DNA of 64,000 bases from Sapria himalayana (GCA_029783825.1 JAREIK010000506.1:140502-204501), one strand, 5' to 3'. Numbered from the stretch's first letter, positions 36,713 through 50,416 are shown. Numbers and translations: made by a program. Notes: generated from the letters alone by a model not told the origin.

Positions 36713-36990
36713 CACTACAACAAAAAACATATTAAATGATGCTTAAAATCATCATTAATGATATTTCATGTCGCTTATTAAAAATGTCATCCACTAGTCT
36801 GTCATAATAAGTATTTTCCTATAATGTCATTTTTTAGAAGTGTCGTTGAAAAGAACCTTGATGCTAAAAAAACTGTCATTATTTATTATACCAATCTACC
36901 TTGACACTCAGAGAAATGTCATTATTTGTTGTATCAATCTTAAATTATTTGAATACGATGACACTTAGTAAAAGTTTCAAGGAAGATAAT
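36713..36990. repeat. CACTA terminal and subterminal repeats
   Basis: Begins CACTACAACAAAAAAC. Within 280 bases there are repeated elements such as AATGTCATTATTT (about 36872 and 36918) and GTGTCG/GACACT in both orientations, the usual binding-site clusters for CACTA transposases. Confidence 0.75.
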
Positions 36991-38382
36991 AAATTATTTA
37001 AATATCAATTTAAAAATTGTTGTAAATAAATTTTCACCTGTTGATGTAATAATGCATGCACATAAGAAAAACTTACGTTCCAATCCATACCAAGATTTTA
37101 GTTTTTAATTACAATGGGGAACTTGTACTTCGTACATTTCATAAACAAAAAAAAAATATCACAATTTCAACATTCATTTCTTTAATTCAATTCAAATTTT
37201 CTTATATATGCAACCCAATTGTGCCTTATCTCCAAGAAACTGCTTCATGCTAGCTTAACTAAGTTGAAAGTTAATTTCCTAAAAAGGCAACCTACATACA
37301 AAAAGATGAACTATAATCAATTATACTTGTAGAAAAAAAAATATTATAGAGCATTGGAAAATAAAAATGAAGGAATGATAACAACATATCATGAAAATAA
37401 TTTATATAACAATTGACATATATGATTAAAAAAAATTTAACAACAACAAAAATAAATTTAGTAGTAATTGGTAAAATAGAAAGCAAGAGATTTATCAATT
37501 ATGACATAAAAGTTGATCAATTATGGTAAAATACAAAACAATAATAATCCATTAAAAACATATATGTGTGTAGTGAGTTGAAAGATCAATAATCACAAAC
37601 TACTTGAAGAAACACTACAAAAACCAATTAAATTTAATAAAATAAAAAGTTAAATTACAAGCCATCTTCCCAATACTTTAAAAAAACTCAATTAGATGTT
37701 ATGTAATGTAATTTCAAGTTCTATTGATTACATATATATAGTAATCCATCAACTTATAGTTTTAGATTCATTTATAAAATAAAAGGCTATGTAAAAAAAA
37801 ATTATGCCTTGAAAAAATCATTGTGTTTTATAAGGGTGACAATGTGACTTACAATGTTGTGGTAAAGTATTGAAGCCAAAAGTTGAAATCTTCATGTTTT
37901 CCATAGCCAATCAACAAAAAAAATCTATAGTTGACAACGAAAACAAGAGATAATATGATAATAATAAAGTTCCAATTGCATATTCCATTTTAAAATATTT
38001 AATAGAAAGAAAGAAATAATAAACTTTATATCATTATGAAAAATACATTTATTATCACAATAGTTCATAGACCATTCCAAAGTTGGAAGATCTTCTAACT
38101 TCACCAAAAAAAAGTTTCCCTTTAGACACCTATGAATCATGCATACAATATACTAACTTAATTCAACTATTGGAAATTAGATAAATATCATGAATGTGGT
38201 AGGAAAATACTAAAAAGTCTTCAAATGATTATGTCAAACAATTTACCTTCAGTCATAGTTTGGTTCAAAAGAGAGATAAAGTATGAACCTCATCAAAAGT
38301 GATAGTTGGATATGCCAAAATTTGTTCATGCTTCAATACAAAAAGGTGTCCCCAAAGCTTTTCAAACTGAGCAAAGTATTAA

Positions 38383-41300
38383 TTAAGTCACCAACATCAC
38401 CCATTCAGATCGTACTTCATTCAACTCATCTTTGTTGTATGATTTTTTTACATGAAACTATTGAAAAGTAAAGTAATAGTTTCATCAATTACATTAGAAA
38501 ATAAAATAAACATTGATATATTGAGAACCAACAAATCAACACATACCTTTGTTGTAAGACATTCTTGATCGAGAATGATATCTTTCATATATCTCATCAC
38601 ATGGTATCCACATTCTACACTACTTGGTTGTATCGGGCACTAAATGGATAAAAAAATCATTATATATATATATATGGAGTTACTTGCAAGTCATATTGTA
38701 CTAAGTTTAAAATTAAGAAGAAGACGCTAAGTATTTTATTACTCAGTTTATGAGTTATTTACCTATATTACAACCCAATTAGGCTCTCTTTTTGACGATT
38801 TATATTTTTTAAGTAGATGAATTCTTAGAGCCCTGCATGAAGAAAATAATTTTTGTTACCAACTATGCTTCATTCTATAATATTAAGGGAAAAACTTACA
38901 TATTAACAATGTCTTTAAGATCATCTGAAGGTTGATTATGCAAAGAATCAAGGTAATAGGCGATCAAAGTCTTTATGTCAAATACCACCAAAACCCAATG
39001 ACAACAACAAAATTAATATGAGTGTAACTACATATCAATTATAATTTGATAAATATACATACTTATAAGCTTACTTATGTTTAATAACTTACCCTAGGTT
39101 ATATGGAATAAAAATAAAATCAGCATTATTTGTTTTCATCGACCGATTAGCTATAATCCTTGACCTATTATTCTTGCTTGCTACTCCCATTCCAGCTTTG
39201 GAAACCAAGGTCGGATTTACAAAAATAAATTGCTCTACATCTTTAGCATCAACCATCTTTTTATGCAAGTGTCTTATTTACTTTCACTCAATATTTAAAA
39301 GTTTTAATATTTTAATGTAACTGAAATTAATTACAATTTTTATTATAAAAAATTAAAGCATAAATAAGATAGTTAAAATATATGAAAAACATATTAAATT
39401 TTTCTCTTACCATATATAGAACTTAAGGCAATTAGATGACACCTCTGTTGATGAAATTATGATATCCATATCTTCTTTCATGAGGAAGGTCTTAAAAGAC
39501 TCTCCAAAAACATCATCTATGATTTCTACTGCATGTACCTTCTCTTCCTTTAACAACTGCCCAACAAATGTAGCAAAGTTCTTGATATCTATAGGGTTTT
39601 CATCCTTAAAACTCAATGTTCCCTCTTTATTCCTCTGTTTCTTAAATTTCTTTGAATCCTATCAAACATAAAATATCATTGTATATATAAGAATTGTCCT
39701 AAATAAAATAGTTTTTTTATTAGTAACAAGAAATTTTTTATTTTAAAATAAAGTACATACCTGGATGAGATGAGTAGTAAGAATGACTAATTGGGCAGAC
39801 CATAAAATTTGATGCCCAATAACATCTCCAATAGAGGTAATTTGGCTTGGGATAGTTACAGGAATAATGTATTTGGATCATAAGAAACATCCACAGCAAC
39901 AAGGAAGTTAGCACCACATGCAAGTACTATTGTTCCAGCAGCAACTACATTTTATTTTGTCCCTATGGCCAATTGACATTTCCTAACCTATAAAATGAAA
40001 CAATATTATTTAGTTATATGCAATCATCTAAAGTTGATTATTTCCAAGTAGAAAAGAATTAATTAGACAAAATTAAGTTATCATAACTTAATGAGCTTAT
40101 TAATATAATTTATTATACAAACATATATTGTAACATTACTTCTATATAGGAATTAATCAACTAGGTAAGTTGATATTAAAATTATGTGTTTGTGTTGACA
40201 CATTTTTATTATAGAAAATAATATTAATTACAACTTACCTTGTTTACTTTTAGCATTGGAGGAGTGTAGTCATTTACTCGACGTTTTGGTTGATCAACAA
40301 TTTTAGGAAGGATAATATGTTTTTGGAGCATGTTAGAGCTACCAACATCAGATTGAGGTGTGGTGGGTACCATCTGAGAAAGTTGGAATAAAATTTTTGC
40401 TTCAAACTTTGATTTTTGCTCTTGCGATTCTTTCATAAATTTCCACAAAGCACGATCTTCCATAGAATGAAAATAGTGTCATGGTGTATAATGCTTTCTT
40501 TTAGCTCGTACTCGACCACTATATTCAGGAGTTCCCAATGTTTTAGTAAATATGTCATTTCCATTGAAACTCAAACAACTTTCTTGTGACTGTTACAACA
40601 TCTTATCCTAATACACAATGATGTTATAAAATTTAATGTCATATTGGTTTATATAAATAAGTTATTAACGTAAATGAAATATATGTTACATAACTTATAC
40701 TTACAATCTTCTCCACTATCGGAATGACCACTTCATCATAAGTGTCATCTTTTTTCTTTATTGCTTTCTTCCATAATACACTTCTATCAATGACTTTAGT
40801 AAAGCCGGTTTCTACCAACTTTTAAAATATAGAAATGTAATATAATGAGTCTCGAGTTAATTTCAACATAAGAAAAATGTAAATTAACAATATCTTTAAC
40901 TTACCATATCTTCCTACTAAGATGATGATTATATATATGCTTTTTCCTTCTTTATTTTTGAACTTCTCTAAACTTCTACAAATTTTATTTCATATTAAGT
41001 AAAGAAAATATAAGTATATGACATGAAAATAATTAGAAATTTACCTGAAATCTTTGAGACATTCTTTAATTGACAAAAATTATCCAATCTTCATCTTCAA
41101 TAAATTTGTATTCAAATGGTGGTTTTTAAAGAAGCTTTAGTTGGTCTTTGAAAGGAATGATATACTTTGCAGTCAACATGTTCTTAAATGATCTAAAGCA
41201 CCTGCCCATTGATATCATACAATTCCTTATACTTTTACAATCTAATATAAATGCAGCCTAGAAGTAATGAACATAGTTATTAGTTGTTAAAAAAATTTGC

Positions 41301-41480
41301 AAATAGAATTAAAAAATATTAATAGATAGAAAAAAATTACTAGTTTACCTCAATGGAGTCCCACAATTTATTCTTCAATTGCTTAGGTACATGGTGCTAG
41401 GTGTTATATCTAATTGGGACCTTAGTACGTGCCAATATGCCTAAATAACTTGTGAGATGCACAGCAGCTTGTCCGACATA
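38383..41480 (-). pseudogene. CACTA-encoded protein with Ulp1-like (C48) cysteine protease domain, multi-exon
   Basis: Minus-strand exons in order: about 41350-41480 (LGILARTKVPI, then WDSIE); 41060-41220 (CFRSFKNMLTAKYIIPFKDQ, FIEDEDW); 40690-40800 (DRSVLWKKAIKKKDDTYDE); 40224-40463; 39760-39990 (LAIGTK, VAAGTIVLACGANFLVAVDV); 39421-39660 (HAVEIIDDVFGESFKTFL). The Ulp1 domain follows: 39088-39266 (FIFVNPTLVSKAGMG, then FIFIPYNLG); 38900-39000 (HWVLVV with the catalytic His, YYLDSL with the Asp); 38780-38835; 38540-38640 (CPIQPSSVECGYHVMRYM with the oxyanion Gln and nucleophile Cys); and a last exon ending SEWVMLVT with TAA at 38385-38383. Ulp1 proteases cleave ubiquitin-like modifiers; their role in transposons is not settled. 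There are some stops in upstream exons, so it is probably a pseudogene. Exon borders are approximate. Confidence 0.8.
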
Positions 41481-41898
41481 AACACTATCAACATTATACT
41501 TTATTGCAAGTTTTATTCCTTTGCTCCTATTTTTGATAACCATAGTCTTTCTTGTTATCCCTCTACATCTATTTCTTATAGTTTCTTTATCTTGTTGTTA
41601 TGTATCCATACCTTTCATAAAAATAATTATAATGTTTAAATAAAAGTACTAAAATATCTAACAAAAATTTAAAGAATAAAAAATTAACTAATTAAAGGCA
41701 TTACTTAATCAACTGCTTTGCATAAAACATAATACTGTCAATGCTTTGAATAATGTCAACCTAACATTAACTAAAATTGAAAGCATAAAAATTATCTAAT
41801 AACAAAGACAAATAAATTAACTAGTATGCATACATTTACACTACAAAAAACTATAGTAGCATATCAATTCACAATATTAAAACAAAGCTACAATTTGG

Positions 41899-43105
41899 TT
41901 ACATATATGATTTCTTCTCAACCCAAATTCCCTCACAATCATCTCGAATATAAATTTGATCAGAGTCATCCATTGCATCAAATAATTCAACTTGTGGAAA
42001 AGAAGATATGACTGGATTGTGTTCAATAAAAATGTCCATAGGATCATCTTCGTTTGCTCTTTCTGTGAAGTCTTGTTGAGGAGTTGACAAAACAATTGAC
42101 CATCTTGGATTAAGCTCATCTTGTACATAGAAGACTTTCTTAGCTTGGGAGGCTAATATGAATGGATCTGACTTATGAGCCACTCTGCTAAAGTCAACTA
42201 AGGTAAATCCAAGATTATCAAACATGATTCCATTTTTATCATCAACCCAATCACACTTGAAGACTATAATTCTGAACATAGTATAATCAAGGTCTCAAAT
42301 CTCAGTAATAACTCCATAGAAACAAAGTTCCCCGAAAATAGGATTATTATCCTTAGCACTAGAAATTTGCATGGTCGTTGCTACAATACTAATTCCACTA
42401 TTTTTGGTAGCTAGTAAATCATCACGCTACTTGGTATTATATTGACACCCATTGATGACATAACCATTATACTTCATCACATAATGGCTTGGACCATCAG
42501 CTATCCATTTAAGGGTTTCATATACAGATTCATTATTTCCAATTGCAACTTCAACCTATAGAAATAAGTTCCAGTTATCATTTATATGTTAACCATTAAT
42601 GTAAAAGATATAGAAATTTTAAGAAACCATTGTAGTACCATTTGTCGTAACCAAAAAGTAAAAGTACGAGCATGCTCATCCTGTAACCACTTTTGCCTTT
42701 TTGATTGATGTGTATGTTTCACTTTCAGCCATTGCATGTGCTCTCTATGAAGTCATGTATAATAATTAAATAATTCGAGTAATATATTATATGTACAACA
42801 AATAAAGAAACAAAAAGTTAGTGGTGCTTACTCAATATAAGGTTGGACAATTAAGGTATTTTCCAACAATAATGATGTGCTTGTAACCATAAATTGGAAT
42901 CGGCCTTCATAGTATGACTTCCAAATATTGGTCCCCCGACTTTTTGGTCAATGTTTGAACTACTAGGAATTCCAATTACATCCACATTTGATAAGTACTC
43001 TATACAAAACTCGATTCCTTCTTCTGTAATATTTCTTTAATTCTCTTCTAGAGCATAAATATCACAATGCTTGGAATAATCATGGCTAATACTTAATTCT
43101 TCTTA
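41899..43105 (-). pseudogene. TNP2-like CACTA transposase, C-terminal part with DUF4216
   Basis: The uninterrupted part at 41899-42279 reads VFKCDWVDDKNG, LGFTLVDFSR, HKSDPFILASQAKKVFYVQD and then an acidic tail: the DUF4216 domain. Upstream on the same strand are WIADGPSHYVMKYNGYVING, RDDLLATKNSG and NPIFGELCFYGVITEI (42290-42560), with a TAG before RDD and a TGA where DUF4216 proteins have Trp. Further up are HMQWLKVKHT and WLQDEHARTFTFWLR (42655-42735), and EEGIEFCIEYLSNVDVIGIP with GPIFGSHTMKADSNLWLQAHHY (42850-43040). The catalytic Transposase_21 region is missing. Confidence 0.87.
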
Positions 43106-43189
43106 ATACAAAGTTTCAATAGTAAGAATTAACCATAGCTTTGGTCTTAGTTTGTTGACAATAATTTGTAGCAATAGAATTGGCAACCA

Positions 43190-44600
43190 CCAATTATTTT
43201 TTCAAGATTGAAAAGTCATGGTGAAATGTTGTGCTATTATTTTGGAGGCCAAATGTCAAATAATATTTGTTATTTCGGCAATTATTTATGATATTATATA
43301 TAAAACAATTTTAAAATGAATAATTTCAAAAAATTATGGGTTTTGATGGATTATGATGAAAAATAATGAAATTGAGTAATTTTTCTATGAAATAAAAATT
43401 TAGTGGATTATTGACAAGGATAGGAGTGAAAAGTCATATAGTATTATAATATTTTTTATGTCATGAATTTGTTATATCTTATTGAGCTATAGCATAATCT
43501 GGGTGTTCATTCTTAGTAAAATTTCTGTACACACATTCTATGATAATTTTTGTAAGTCACAATTCTACCATATTATTTACACAATTATTTTACTATGTAA
43601 GATATTTGTCTCAATAATAAAAATTCTTGGAGTTACTATCATACGAGTTCATTGTATATTTTATGAATATGATATTAATTCTAAGTAGGAACAATCAAAT
43701 ATCTCACTAGTGCTAAAAATTGTGGCATACCCTAGTTCCACTATTTTCTCATTATAGAGCAACCAAGTCCAAGGCAAAAGCTCGGGCCTCTTCTCAGTAT
43801 CATGACTTATGTGTTCTAGATATGAAATATGTATTCATAGTCATTTTTAGTGTTGTAGTAATTTAATATAAGAGAGAGACTAGAGTTGTGAACTAGTCCT
43901 AGTATAGCGACTTTGTATGCCAGAGATGAAATGTATAGTTGTGGCTATTTATAATATTGTGACATTTTAAAACTAGAAAATTTCCAATGAAATGGCTCAT
44001 TCTAAAAAGTCATGAATTTTGAAATATAATTTGAACCTAGCCACTTGAGTATAAAAGAGAAAATATGAATTTTAAAACAAGATTGTAGGGCATGAGAGAA
44101 AAACACAAAAGATAGAATTTTGGGAGCCAATTTTTGACAAACCCTAGAGAAGATCTATGAGCAAAGGAGTGATACAAGATACAAGAATAAACCCAATTAG
44201 AGAGCATGACATTCAACTCTCCATAGAAAAAATCCAAGGTGCAAAATTAAGAATTGTGAATTTAGGATTTGATTCCTAGATACTCTTGAGATATATGTTT
44301 AGGAACACAAAATTCCATGAGATATTTTTTTAATTATATTATATGAATTTCTTCTCAATGTTAGGCTATATTGAAATGTAGGGTTAAATTTTAATAATAT
44401 GTGATGAATGCTTAATAGAATATTTTCATGATTTGATTTTGTTGTGGTTTGGACATTGAATATATAATTGAAATTAGGGTTTAACTATTGTTTTATTTAT
44501 GCATACTATAATAGTAAATGATAATAGATAAGTGATGAAGTACACTTGTATGTAATGGTGGGAAGGAAGTGATAGTCATTCTTATTATAACATGTAAGAC
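43190..44600 (+). repeat. Dispersed repeat block, copy A
   Basis: About 1.3-1.4 kb that aligns by eye with 49100-49488 plus 52852-54630. Shared landmarks include TTGAGCTATA (43482/49421), ATATGATATTAATTCTA (about 43667/52968), CTCATTATA then GCAACCAAGTC-like text, TGTGTTCTAGATATGAAAT, GAGTATAAAA (44048/53716) and the ending GTTTAATTG. The TATA-like element in both copies, and the pair flanking 4.5 kb in direct orientation, would fit two LTRs of one element. However, no clean TG...CA ends, primer-binding site or pol genes were seen between them. Confidence 0.6.
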
Positions 44601-46026
44601 AAACCTATACATGAAAACCTAATATTAAAGTATGTTAATCACATGAGTATGATGCTTATGAAGCCAAATACACAAATATTTTTCTAAGCTAATCTATTAT
44701 GCATGACTTTTCTAAAAGAAGATGACCCTTGAGCATTTTATAGAATATTTTCTCAAGAGTTTTTGTTTTAGTATGAAAGTTGCATATTATTGTGGTAGAT
44801 GATAACATTTAAACCACAAGATACATGTGACTAGAAGTGATTTTCAAGGTGGTAACATTTATGTGAGTTACTTTTTATCATACGATGATCAATGATGATA
44901 TTCAAAAAAAAATCATATGGTAATTGTGCATGTATGATGCTCATAAATTTAAAAGTATAAATAGTTTTACTACCACATCAATTTAAGTATATATAATACA
45001 TGAGGATGTAGAATAAAAATATACATATGAAGTAACCATTAAGTGAAGTTGATAAATTGCCTAAAAGGAGATGACCCTCAAGTAAACTTGATTTGTCATC
45101 TTGGTGGTAAAATATTGAGAGAATAATTATGAGAAGATCATCATTAGGAAAGAATTAATAATTGATAACCACCTTGTATGAAATTAAAGAATTAGAGTGT
45201 TTTTAAAAGAATCAAATATTCATTCTATAACTGAGCATAAAAATATGCAAACAATTTAGTTAAGTCATCATGCATAATCTAATGCACTAATCCTAGAATA
45301 TAAGAATCATACCTAAAACATAATTTTATTCTTTCAATTAAGGCAATAATTAACTATTAGTTCATTTATAGAACTACCTATACAATTTTCTATGAGATTA
45401 ATATATGATTGAATAATATACTTTACTACTTGTATGACCCATATACTTATAAGATTGGATGGATATGAGATCTTCACCCAACTAGATTTTGAGACTATGC
45501 ACAAGCTTAAAAATTATGCATCATATTAAATTTAAAACAAGTTTTTTATACCGTTATCAGAGATTTTTTAATTTAGTTATTAAACTTTATTTGACATAAC
45601 TTATGACTATTCTTAAAAAAAGATAATTATATTTTTAGTAGTTTTGATATTAAAATATTAATTTTATCTTGATTTGTCTTGATTGACTCACATTACTTAT
45701 TTGTATTTTGTAATTTAGTATTTTTTTATTTTTTAGTCATAATCTACAACGCAAAACTCTTGGACTAAGCCAATACCTCAGGATGCTTTTAAAAATTAAA
45801 ATCAAAAATAATAATAATTTTGGGAGTATAAGATGAATATGTATAACTCAATGTATCAATATGATAAATATTATTTCTCAACAAATAGTAACTTCTATCT
45901 CATACCTACAATTATAATGTAACACTTTTTTAAAGCATGTCTGAATTAGTATATTCATGTCTCAATATGAGACTTGAATATTCTAGTTTCGACATGCTTA
46001 AAAGAAGTGGTACATTAAAATTTTAG
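44601..46026. other. A+T-rich sequence between repeat blocks
   Basis: No gene recognised. There is a loose repeat of about 350 bp around the phrases AGATGACCCTTGAG (44718) and AGATGACCCTCAAG (45068). If copies A and B are LTRs, this is the degenerate internal region. Confidence 0.4.
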
Positions 46027-46051
46027 GTGGTTGAAATGATTCTGGTTAGTG

Positions 46052-46059
46052 GTGAATAG
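46052..46059. repeat. Left 8-bp target duplication (GTGAATAG)
   Basis: GTGAATAG, repeated exactly at 46697-46704. Eight bases is the hAT superfamily length. Confidence 0.9.
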
Positions 46060-46696
46060 TAGGGGTGTGACCGAGCTGAGTCGAGCTGAGTATTAGGCAG
46101 GCTCGACTCGGCTTGGTTTTAAAGGAGTAGTCTCGAGCTTGTTCACGAGCCTGGTTAACAAGCTTGCTCACAAGCCTATTCATGAGCCTGTTCACGAGCC
46201 TATTTATGAGCTGACGAGCTGAGTTTAAGGGTGCTCGGACTCGGCTCGTTTAACTTACGAGCCTCAAAATGATGTTCGGGAATTAAAGAAAATGTTCATC
46301 TAAAATAGTCAACATACAACTAAATTAAAAAGATAAAATAATAAAAGTTCAATTAACTTGATTGAAGTTCAAGAGTTAAAATATTCATCATGTTCATTTG
46401 TAGGAAAAATTTGTTGTGCATCAAGCCTTCTCCATGTTCATGAGCCTATCCACGAGATTGGTTCACGAGCTTGTTCACAAACCTGGTTAACTAACTTACT
46501 CACAAGCCTATTCACGAGCCTATTTACGAGCTGACGAGTAGAGTTTGAGAGTGCTCAGGCTCAGCTCATTTAACTTACGAGCCTCAAAATGTTGTTCGTG
46601 CTCGGTTCGTTTAACTTAATAAATGAGTTCAAGCAAGCTTCTAACAAGCCGTACACTTGGGCAGCTCGCAAGTAGCTCGGCTCGGTTACAGCCCTA
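46060..46696. mobile_element. Non-autonomous hAT-like element with CGAGC-rich interior
   Basis: 637 bp bounded by an 8-bp duplication. The terminal inverted repeats are TAGGGGTGTGACCGAGCTGAG at the left and, as the complement of the right end, TAGGGCTGTAACCGAGCCGAG (18 of 21 identical). The interior carries two diverged direct copies (about 46140-46265 and 46440-46600) built on ACGAGCCT and GACGAGCTGAG motifs. No coding capacity. Moderate decay. Confidence 0.88.
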
Positions 46697-46704
46697 GTGA
46701 ATAG
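46697..46704. repeat. Right 8-bp target duplication (GTGAATAG)
   Basis: Identical to 46052-46059. Confidence 0.9.
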
Positions 46705-46890
46705 GAAGCCAAAGAAGTCGAAAAGTTATGGTACATCTAAATTTTAAATTGAAAAGGAGAGTTAAAAATACTAATTTGGGCATGATTAAAGAAATTACTA
46801 TACCATAACTTTATGTAGTTGAAATAATTATAGTTGGTGGTTAAAAGAAAGTCAAAGAAGTTGAAGGAGCTATGACACATCCAAATGTTA

Positions 46891-49099
46891 TGGCAGAAAC
46901 AAAAAAAAAGAAGATTTGTGTATTCAAGACCAAAAATCTATTTGGAAACTAGTTTTTAAGTAATCTTTCATATAGTATTGTTGGACAACATAAAAAATAT
47001 AAGGATAAAAAAAGTAGGGGGGTACATGTAGACATTGGCATGGACAACATAATTGATAGATGAAGTAAATGTCTTAGCAAAGGTATAACTATTGATATTA
47101 AAGGAAAACATAATTTATATATGCACCTCACTTGATACTAATACATAATAAAAAGCTCCCACAAAATGGATAACAATATCAAACAAAGCTATGATTCAGA
47201 TCAAATTAAACTTGAAGTAACAATCTTCAGCATGCATCATGACTTTCAAAATGACTCAAAGCCATGGCCATGAACCAATGTTATGACTTTCAAAAAAAAT
47301 ATGCAAAGTCATGACCTTGTGTGACTATTTAAATAGAGTCACTATGGAAAATAAATTCTAACTCCCTAAATGATTTTTCATCCCAATTCCAAGCTGCAAC
47401 ACCAAAAATGTTAAGCCCCGACACCCCAAAGCTTCAATATAACCATGGATTAAGGGACGTGATCAAAATAAAACGGAAATGGTAGCATTAAATAGATGAG
47501 CAACAAGATAAAAATAAAATATCCATGGTCCTGTGCTATTGATGTTTTGCAAAGTGACCTAGTACCCATGGAAACTTTCTATTAGAAACCAACAAAAAAA
47601 TGAATGAATACAGTTCTTTCTAAGAAAAGTTTTATAGGAGAGCAATGTTTTATGGAGTTTATTCCCACTTCTAATAAATTATAAATAATAATGATTAAAG
47701 TTTATTTTATCCTCACACAGAAAGAGAAAATACATTAGTTTTATAAGAATTCTAGGTTAGTCTTTTATGATCAAAAAGAAAGAAGATGCAATGTCGGAAG
47801 AATTTGAGTATATTTTGTTAGATGAATTCTTAAAGCATTACTTTGACTACAAGGGACTAGAGATATCATGTGCTTTAATCCCAAAAAGTATGACTTGATT
47901 TCAAAGCAATTACAAATGTATTAATAGAAAAGGAGAATAAAAAGTAACTTAAAAAAAGTGCAAATAGATTTTTGATGTGTGGAGAACTCATAGTGGTGAC
48001 TAAGGTGTAGTTATACTTCATTTACTTATTTTTATCGATGATGCTCCATGTCTAAATTATTACATAAGATAGAGTAATTTTGTATGCCCTCTTGATAAGC
48101 TATAGATTCAATGTGGGAAAACTACTTGAGAAATATATTTTTAATTATCAAGAGAGTAAATTTTATGGCTTATTAATTTTATCTTTCTTTGATTACCTTA
48201 TTATGCTGAGCCAAGTGAATCCATTTGGATGATGATACTAATGAAATATGCCCTAGGGTATTCCATGACATTGTGGGGTGTTAAAATAGAGGTGGGATAG
48301 AAAGAATTGATGGATTTTTGGCGAGAAAGACCATTCTTCACCTAGGTGACATAGAATAAATAAAAATAAGAGTTAAAATATTAGAAGAAAGGAATCCCAC
48401 ATTGAGCATTCTCTAGCTACTAGAAAATGGCATGTTAAATAATATTTTTCATATTTTGGAAAATTTGCAAATAAAAGCCTAAAAGAGAGAGGATCGCCTG
48501 AAAAATGAGATATTGTATTTTCGTACAATGATATTAGAGGAAGCACAAAAATGAGATGCAATATAAGAAGCATATCTTCAAAAAAAAAGGAGATATCATT
48601 TATGGCGATATAAGAAAAATTTAACGACAAAATGTAAAAACTCTTAGAAGAAATGATGAAATAAGTTGAGATAAGAGTAATGAGAAGTGTTGAATCATTT
48701 GAAAAACTTTATGATGTTGTTGCAATGGATTAGATAAGGTGGTGATTATAAGAGATGAAAAAATTAGAGGAGATATGTAATATCAAGTGAATTGGTGGAC
48801 AAAAGATTTGGGAAAATGCATTGTGAACTAAAAGATATTATATTTTGCAATTTGATCTTTTAAAGGCGCACTAAACTATATGGGAAGAAGATAAGATATG
48901 TTGCATAATAGTTGATGATGATATTGGATTAGGTAGCTACCAACAAGAAAGATTTAGAGATATCATCCACTTTTATGCTACCATTTGACCACTGTGGATT
49001 AGATGACTCAATTTTCATTATTGATCAAAAAGGGAAGTCACACTGCCAACTTCCCTTTCCTAATTGATTTGTATTTTTTGTTTGTTTTCATAGATATGA
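46891..49099. other. A+T-rich sequence without recognised genes
   Basis: No domain motif seen on either strand in about 2.2 kb. A polypurine patch AAAAAGGGAAG at about 49029-49039 just left of repeat copy B could be a polypurine tract if B is an LTR, but the base after it is not TG. Confidence 0.4.
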
Positions 49100-50416
49100 T
49101 AGTGTTGTTAGTAATTAATTTATAATTTTTATGCAGAGTAGAGTAATTTCTAGAGGATGAGCAATCACTTTAGTGTATGATTTTGTTTGGCATGCTAAAT
49201 ACCAAATAAAATTAAATAGTTTAGTGAATATTCATGATGTTATTGTATAAAAAAGAGCTTTATAATGAAACATTTTTGAAAGATTATGATAAATAATAGT
49301 GATATTGAGTGATTTTAATGTGAAATTGAGACTTGGCAGTTTGTTGAGAAGGGATGAAGCAAAAATTCATGTAAATTCATAATATTCATTATGTAATGAC
49401 TTTTTTATATTTCATTGAGCTATAAAATAGTTTATCATCTATTATTAGTTGAAATTTTACATAAATAGTAGTGGTAATCTTAAATACCTAGTAGTGTCAA
49501 GTGAATTGCGTGGCCTGAGCATGGCATGAGGTGTGACCTGAATTGAATATGCTAGGTCATGCTCATCATGATTCAAAATTGTTCATGGACCTAGACTATG
49601 CTGACCTTAGGCATAGCTCATGCTATGTTGAGTTATAGCCAACCATGAAATATGCAAAGCACGGCATGACTTGCATGCCAAAACCTATGGCATGATCCAC
49701 TAGCTTGGATATTTGTGAACAGGCATGGGTCAATCACGCGTCATTGGTCATGCCCAATCGAGTAACCTCCCTATGGGATGGGGTTTTTTAAATGGCCATG
49801 TAAGCCAAATTAAGCTTACATGGCCTGCCCATTGCATTTTCATGCAACAGACACTAACAATGACAACGACATGACTAACCTGTTGATGTTGCTACCTTAA
49901 AGAAATAATTTTTTAAAAAAAAATTATAGCTATCAGATTATTTTCAAAAGCTATATGACAAAAATCTGATGGCTATTGGATTCTGGCATAAATAAATAAA
50001 AAAATAAAAAAAATAAGTTTTTATCATTTCTTAATTTGAGATTAAGCAATTTAGAATTTTCATTCTATATTTCCTCTCCCCATTCTTTCTCTCCCCTCTA
50101 ATCTCTGTTCTATATCTTCACCTCCAAATTTTCACTATTTTTTATGTGAACATTTTTTTAATGTTTTAATATTTATTTTATGCATATGCCATACGTGGTG
50201 AAACTTTTAAATTGCAACTAGGAATTTAAGTTGAGCCTTTATGTTAGAGGAGGTGTAGTGCAGTGCAAACGATACTATTTTATAACAAAGAAGTTATGGA
50301 TACACTTTGTTTTTTATTTTATATAAGTTTTTAATTAGTTTAATTAATAAAATAAAATTATTTAAAATACAAATTGTGAATATAATGATGATAAATTTAA
50401 AATTGACATAGATGAA

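Larger units (their letters stand above)
36713..43110 (-). mobile_element. CACTA (En/Spm) DNA transposon, truncated
   Basis: The left boundary is a CACTA terminus, CACTACAACAAAAAAC at 36713, preceded by a TTT that could be the 3-bp duplication. Behind it are subterminal repeats of the GTCAT/GACACTT type (36750-36990) as expected for this class. On the minus strand follow a Ulp1/plant-transposase gene (38383-41480) and the C-terminal half of a TNP2-like transposase (41899-43110). The Transposase_21 core and the second terminal repeat were not found. Coding similarity stops near 43110, just before a repeat block that also occurs at 49 kb, so the element was probably cut by a later insertion or rearrangement. 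Confidence 0.85.
46027..46890 (+). repeat. Tandem duplication of about 145 bp, split by a non-autonomous hAT element
   Basis: Sequence at 46027-46059 plus 46705-46745 (GGTTGAAATGATTCTGGTTA, then CAAAGAAGTCGAAAAGTTATG) recurs at about 46816-46890 (AGTTGAAATAATTATAGTTG, then CAAAGAAGTTGAAGGAGCTATG). The hAT-like element sits inside the first unit. Confidence 0.6.

Noticed and set aside
37611..37630. A second CACTA-like terminus (CACTACAAAAACC)
   Set aside because: It lies inside the element in the same orientation as the real end and has no matching partner; short A-rich words like this occur by chance.
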